A stretch of DNA of 32,394 nucleotides from an uncultured Clostridia bacterium (GTDB lineage: Bacteria > Bacillota > Clostridia > Christensenellales > Borkfalkiaceae), in contig CANQMQ010000018.1 of assembly GCA_947625025.1 (NCBI GenBank), positions 1 to 32,394 of the forward strand. The letters are read 5' to 3'. Both the position numbers and the translations under genes were made by a program. This document shows, in pieces, positions 28,055 to 32,394 of the stretch. The notes under the pieces were generated by a model. The model was given only the letters and a program-made list of their open reading frames with translations. It did not search any database and was not told the origin of the DNA. Position 1 is the first letter of the stretch; each line of letters begins with the position of its first letter.

Positions 28055-31000
28055 ATGAACTTACCAATTCAAAAGTACGGCAAGACAGAGCGAAGGAAGT
28101 TCGGCTCCATCAACGAGGTCATTGATATTCCCAACCTCGTTGAAATTCAGAAAGAGAGCTACGATACCTTTGTGCAGGAGGGCATCTCGGAGATCTTCGA
28201 GGATTACTCTCCCATCACCGACTTTTCAGACCACTTCGAGCTCTATTTCTTGAGCCACGAATTCGGCAAGAGTTCGAAGTACGATGAGAAGGAATGCCGC
28301 AACCGTGATGCGACGTATGCCCTCCCGCTCCGCGTGAAGGTACGCCTCGTCAACAAGGTGAAGGACGAGATCTTGGAGCAGGACGTCTTTATGGGGGACT
28401 TCCCGCTCATGACGGAGAACGGGTCCTTCATCATCAACGGCGCCGAGCGCGTCATTGTCTCCCAGCTCGTCCGCTCTCCCGGCGTCAACAACGTCGCCGA
28501 GACCGATAAGACGGGTAAGCAAATGTATGAGACGACGGTCATTCCCGGCCGCGGCGCATGGCTTGAATTCAAGCAGGATGCCCAAGGGGTGCTGTGGGTC
28601 AACGTGGATAGGCGCAGAAAGCTCACCGCGACCGTGCTTCTGCGTGCCCTCGGGTACGGTTCCAACCGCGCCCTCGAGGATCTCTTCGGCGGGGACAAGA
28701 TGATCGCCGCCACCATCGAGCGGGATGAGAAGGAAAATCCGCCCATCCATTCGGAATCGGACGGCCTCATCGCCCTCTACAGAAGGCTTCGCCCCGGCGA
28801 AGTGCCTACCGAGGATTCGGTCCGCCAACACCTCAATTCCCTCTTCTTCGACCCCCGCCGCTACGACGTCGCCAAAGTGGGCAGGTACAAGTTCAATAAG
28901 AAGCTCAACCTCGCCTACCGCCTTCCCGGCTGCCGCATCGCGGACGACATCTTCCATCCCGAAACGGGGGAACTCCTTGCGAGCAAGGGGCAGACGGTCT
29001 CCGAAGAGCAGGCCCGCGCCATCCAGAATGCGGGCATCGGGGAAGTTTTCGTCCTCGTCAACGACCCCGTAGACGGCGAGATCCGCCACAAGATCATCTC
29101 CAACAACATCGTAGACTTTGCGGCCCTCTCCGATAAGAACCCCAAGGCGTTCGGGCTGCTCAAGACGGTCTACTACCCCAACTTCGTATTCAGTAAGCAG
29201 ATCGCAGAGGCCTGCAAGACGGCGACGGATGAAGAGGTCGCAGAGCGCTACCTCGAGCCCATCAACGCCATCTACTACACCCGCGAGACGAGCCCCGAGG
29301 CAGACGAAAAGCAGGAGGAGAAGAAGAACAGGCTGAAGCGGCACGATAACCGCGTGAAGTTCGTTACCGCCTGCCGTATCTTCCACGAACTGCTTGCCCG
29401 CAATGAGGAGGAGAGGGGGGCAAACGACCCCGTAGACCTCGATGCAGAGCGCAGGGTGATGGGGGTGACGCCCGAAGAGAAGAAGGCCATCAAGCCCCTC
29501 GTCGAGAAGCTCAACCACAAGTGCATCACGGTAGACGATATCGTTGCCGCCGTCTCCACCAACCTCGACCTCCGCTACGGCATCGGCACCATCGATGAGA
29601 TAGACCACCTCGGCAACCGCCGCGTCCGTTCGGTAGGGGAGCTCCTTCAGAATCAGCTCCGCATCGGGATGTCCCGCCTCGAGCGCCTCATCAAGGAGCG
29701 CATGGCGACGGCGGACCCGATGGAAATTACCCCTGCAAGCCTCATCAACGTGCGGCCCATCTCGGCAGTCATTCGTGAATTCTTCGGCTCTTCCCAGCTC
29801 TCGCAATTCATGGATCAGACCAACCCCATCGCCGAGCTCACCCACAAGCGCAAGCTCTCCGCACTCGGCCCCGGCGGCCTCAACCGCGACCGCGCCACCT
29901 TCGAAGTGCGCGACGTCCACCACTCCCACTACGGCCGTATGTGCCCCATCGAGACCCCCGAAGGCCAGAACATCGGCCTCATCTCCTCCCTTGCGACCTT
30001 TGCGAAGGTCAACGAGTTCGGCTTCATCATGGCGCCCTACCGCAAGGTGGATAAGGCGACGGGCATCGTGACCGATCGGGTGGATTACCTCACCGCAGAC
30101 GAAGAGGACCGCTACGTCGTCGCCCAGGCCAATGAACCCCTCGATGAGGACGGCCGCTTCGTGCATGCCCGTGTCGGCTGCCGTTACCGTGAACTCATCA
30201 CCGAATATCCCCGTGAGCGCGTCGATTACATGGATGTGAGCCCCAAGCAGCTCGTCTCCGTTGCGACCGCACTCATTCCCTTCCTCGAAAACGACGATAC
30301 CAACCGTGCCCTCATGGGCTCCAACATGCAGCGGCAGGCAGTGCCCCTCCTCAAGACGGAGCCCGCCATCGTTGCAACGGGCATCGAGGCAGCCATCGCA
30401 CGCGATTCGGGCGTCATTGTCCGTGCCAAGGAGGCAGGCGTCGCGACCGCAGTCTCCTCGGACCGCATCGTCATTCGGGACGACAGCGGCTTCGAACATG
30501 AGTACACCCTCAAGAAATTCGAGCGTTCCAACCAGGGGACATGTCTCAACCAACGCCCCATCATCTCCACGGGGGATAGGGTAGAGAAGGACGAAGTCAT
30601 TGCAGACGGCCCCTCCACCTACGGCGGCGAACTCGCCCTCGGCAAGAACATCCTCGTCGGCTTCATGGAATGGGAGGGCTACAACTACGAGGACGCCATC
30701 CTGATTTCTGAAAAACTCGTGCAGGATGATGTCTTTACCTCCATCCACATCGAAGAGCATGAGACGGAGGCGCGGGATACCAAGCTCGGCGAAGAGGAAA
30801 TTACCCGCGATATCCCCAACGTCGGCGAAGATGCCCTCAAGGATCTCGATGAGGACGGCATCGTCCGCATCGGCGCCGAAGTGCAGAGCGGGGATATCCT
30901 CGTCGGCAAAGTTACCCCGAAGGGGGAGACCGAACTCACCCCCGAAGAGCGGCTGCTCCGCGCCATCTTCGGCGAGAAATCGAGAGAGGTCCGCGATACC

Positions 31001-32128
31001 TCCCTCCGCGTTCCCCACGGGGAAGGCGGCATCGTCGTCGACGTGAAGATCTTCACCCGTGCCAACCGCGATGAACTCTCTCCCGGCGTCAACAAACTCG
31101 TCCGCGTCTACATCGCCCAAAAGCGTAAAATTCAGGTGGGCGATAAGATGGCGGGCCGCCACGGCAACAAGGGCGTCATTTCCCGTGTCCTTCCGCAGAG
31201 CGATATGCCCTTCCTCCCCGACGGTACTCCCCTTCAAATTCTATTGAATCCCCTCGGCGTGCCTTCCCGTATGAACATCGGGCAGGTGCTCGAGGTGCAC
31301 CTCGGCTATGTCTGCCGCCAACTCGGCTGGAAAATTGCAACGCCCGTCTTTGACGGCGCCACCGAGAAGGACATCGAGCGCCTCTTCGAGGAGAACAACC
31401 TCTTGGGCCCCGAAGGCAAGGTAGACGGCAAGTTCCAGGTATTCGACGGCAGAACGGGAGAACCCTTCGAGAACAGGGTGACGATCGGCATCATGTATAT
31501 GATCAAGCTCATCCACCTCGTCGATGATAAGATCCATGCCCGTTCCATCGGCCCCTACAGTATGGTCACCCAACAGCCGCTCGGCGGTAAGGCGCAATTT
31601 GGCGGCCAGCGCTTCGGCGAAATGGAAGTTTGGGCGCTCGAGGCATACGGCGCCGCCCACATCCTGCAGGAGATCCTCACCGTCAAATCGGATGATATCG
31701 TCGGCCGTGTCAAGACGTATGAGAGCATCGTCAAGGGCAACAACATTTCCGAGCCCGGTATCCCCGAAGCGTTCAAGGTGCTCTTAAAAGAGCTTCAATC
31801 GCTCGCGCTCGACGTGAAGGTGCTCACCGAAAACAACGAAGAGCTCATCATCCGCGAATTCGAGGATGAGGATGAGCGTGAACCCGACCGCCGCCCCGAG
31901 CCCCATCCCGATGAACCCGATTTCGACTTCAATATGGAAGAGGAAGAGGGAGAGGGCATCGATTCCATCTTCGACGAAGCGGGCGAGGACGAAGATTTTG
32001 TCTCCGACGACTTTTTCAAGGGCAAGGATGAAGAGGAGGATGAGGACGACATGTCCGATGTCTCCGATGATTTCTCGCTCGGCAGCCTCTTCGACGACGA
32101 GGACGACGACGGTTCGGACGACGAATAA
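28055..32128 (+). CDS. rpoB: DNA-directed RNA polymerase beta subunit
   Basis: A 1357-residue core RNA polymerase subunit. The rifampicin region reads [20 protein letters not shown] followed by [12 protein letters not shown], then the conserved [20 protein letters not shown]. The C-terminal clamp and active-site segments ([35 protein letters not shown]) are intact. Residues from about 1267 to the end form a roughly 90-residue, extremely Asp/Glu-rich tail that makes the protein longer than most Clostridial RpoB (about 1240). AAAGGAG lies 11 bases before the ATG. Unlike the usual rplJ-rplL-rpoB order, the gene directly upstream is the divergent rqcP-ispDF pair. rpoC follows after 19 bases. Confidence 0.98.
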   Translation: MNLPIQKYGKTERRKFGSINEVIDIPNLVEIQKESYDTFVQEGISEIFEDYSPITDFSDHFELYFLSHEFGKSSKYDEKECRNRDATYALPLRVKVRLVNKVKDEILEQDVFMGDFPLMTENGSFIINGAERVIVSQLVRSPGVNNVAETDKTGKQMYETTVIPGRGAWLEFKQDAQGVLWVNVDRRRKLTATVLLRALGYGSNRALEDLFGGDKMIAATIERDEKENPPIHSESDGLIALYRRLRPGEVPTEDSVRQHLNSLFFDPRRYDVAKVGRYKFNKKLNLAYRLPGCRIADDIFHPETGELLASKGQTVSEEQARAIQNAGIGEVFVLVNDPVDGEIRHKIISNNIVDFAALSDKNPKAFGLLKTVYYPNFVFSKQIAEACKTATDEEVAERYLEPINAIYYTRETSPEADEKQEEKKNRLKRHDNRVKFVTACRIFHELLARNEEERGANDPVDLDAERRVMGVTPEEKKAIKPLVEKLNHKCITVDDIVAAVSTNLDLRYGIGTIDEIDHLGNRRVRSVGELLQNQLRIGMSRLERLIKERMATADPMEITPASLINVRPISAVIREFFGSSQLSQFMDQTNPIAELTHKRKLSALGPGGLNRDRATFEVRDVHHSHYGRMCPIETPEGQNIGLISSLATFAKVNEFGFIMAPYRKVDKATGIVTDRVDYLTADEEDRYVVAQANEPLDEDGRFVHARVGCRYRELITEYPRERVDYMDVSPKQLVSVATALIPFLENDDTNRALMGSNMQRQAVPLLKTEPAIVATGIEAAIARDSGVIVRAKEAGVATAVSSDRIVIRDDSGFEHEYTLKKFERSNQGTCLNQRPIISTGDRVEKDEVIADGPSTYGGELALGKNILVGFMEWEGYNYEDAILISEKLVQDDVFTSIHIEEHETEARDTKLGEEEITRDIPNVGEDALKDLDEDGIVRIGAEVQSGDILVGKVTPKGETELTPEERLLRAIFGEKSREVRDTSLRVPHGEGGIVVDVKIFTRANRDELSPGVNKLVRVYIAQKRKIQVGDKMAGRHGNKGVISRVLPQSDMPFLPDGTPLQILLNPLGVPSRMNIGQVLEVHLGYVCRQLGWKIATPVFDGATEKDIERLFEENNLLGPEGKVDGKFQVFDGRTGEPFENRVTIGIMYMIKLIHLVDDKIHARSIGPYSMVTQQPLGGKAQFGGQRFGEMEVWALEAYGAAHILQEILTVKSDDIVGRVKTYESIVKGNNISEPGIPEAFKVLLKELQSLALDVKVLTENNEELIIREFEDEDEREPDRRPEPHPDEPDFDFNMEEEEGEGIDSIFDEAGEDEDFVSDDFFKGKDEEEDEDDMSDVSDDFSLGSLFDDEDDDGSDDE

Positions 32129-32141
32129 GAAGGGAGGATGA

Positions 32142-32394
<253 letters not shown>

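Noticed and set aside
28226-31237. 1003-codon open frame on the minus strand across rpoB
   Set aside because: It is the antisense shadow of rpoB, created by high GC at third codon positions. The composition is low-complexity, and there is no ribosome site or family match.

Overview
The window looks like chromosome from a moderately GC-rich member of the Clostridia (Bacillota), probably an uncultured gut lineage. The basis is the gene set: a fused BadF/DUF2229 activase pair, a C_GCAxxG_C_C protein, a DUF421-DUF4363 pair, a stand-alone ECF substrate subunit, an IspD-IspF fusion, an RqcP-type S4 protein and Bacillota-style rpoB/rpoC. Many genes have AGGAGG-like ribosome sites. A dozen very regular promoters were found by eye (TTGNNN, 17-18 bases, TATAAT/TATACT, often with an extended -10). 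The genus cannot be told from the sequence.

Layout. 1-228: end of an unrecognised gene or two, then a stretch of degenerate repeats. 521-4671: two-gene operon of a double-ATPase acyl-CoA dehydratase activase and its dehydratase-like partner. 4672-5977: mostly dispersed GC-rich repeats, plus a small CxxC-protein gene preceded by a strikingly structured leader RNA. 5978-7044 (minus): DUF421 and DUF4363 membrane proteins. 7202-7873: ECF transporter S component with a leader that can hide its own ribosome site. 8004-14859: long tight housekeeping operon lgt, pncB, a coiled-coil protein, lspA, rluD-like, a small membrane protein, der, plsY. 14986-17224 (minus): gpmI and a phosphopantetheinyl transferase. 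17259-19499: C_GCAxxG_C_C protein, a small lipoprotein, a RecD/Pif1-like helicase. 19580-21875: a restriction-modification-like island. 21971-24169: a small unknown gene and aspS. 24217-27711 (minus): small unknown gene, radA, repeats, ispDF, rqcP. 28055-end: rpoB and the start of rpoC.

The most interesting part is 19535-21951. It holds an XRE regulator resembling a restriction-modification controller (C) protein, a divergent EcoRI-family adenine methyltransferase, and a translationally coupled DUF262-HNH protein sitting where a restriction enzyme would be. The shared promoter region carries two matching palindromic operators 31 bp apart. The whole cassette is bounded by two identical 39-bp sequences built on a perfect 16-bp-stem palindrome. 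I read this as a candidate restriction-modification or defence module in which a ParB-like DUF262-HNH nuclease replaces the usual EcoRI-type endonuclease. The gene families are recognised from motifs; the joint function is inference.

Other points worth attention: the leader RNA at 5605-5746, the sequestering leader at 7123-7201, probable leaderless genes, a strong promoter antisense to the phosphopantetheinyl transferase, a palindrome filling the rpoB promoter spacer, and a roughly 90-residue acidic tail on RpoB. No tRNA, rRNA, CRISPR array or insertion sequence was seen.
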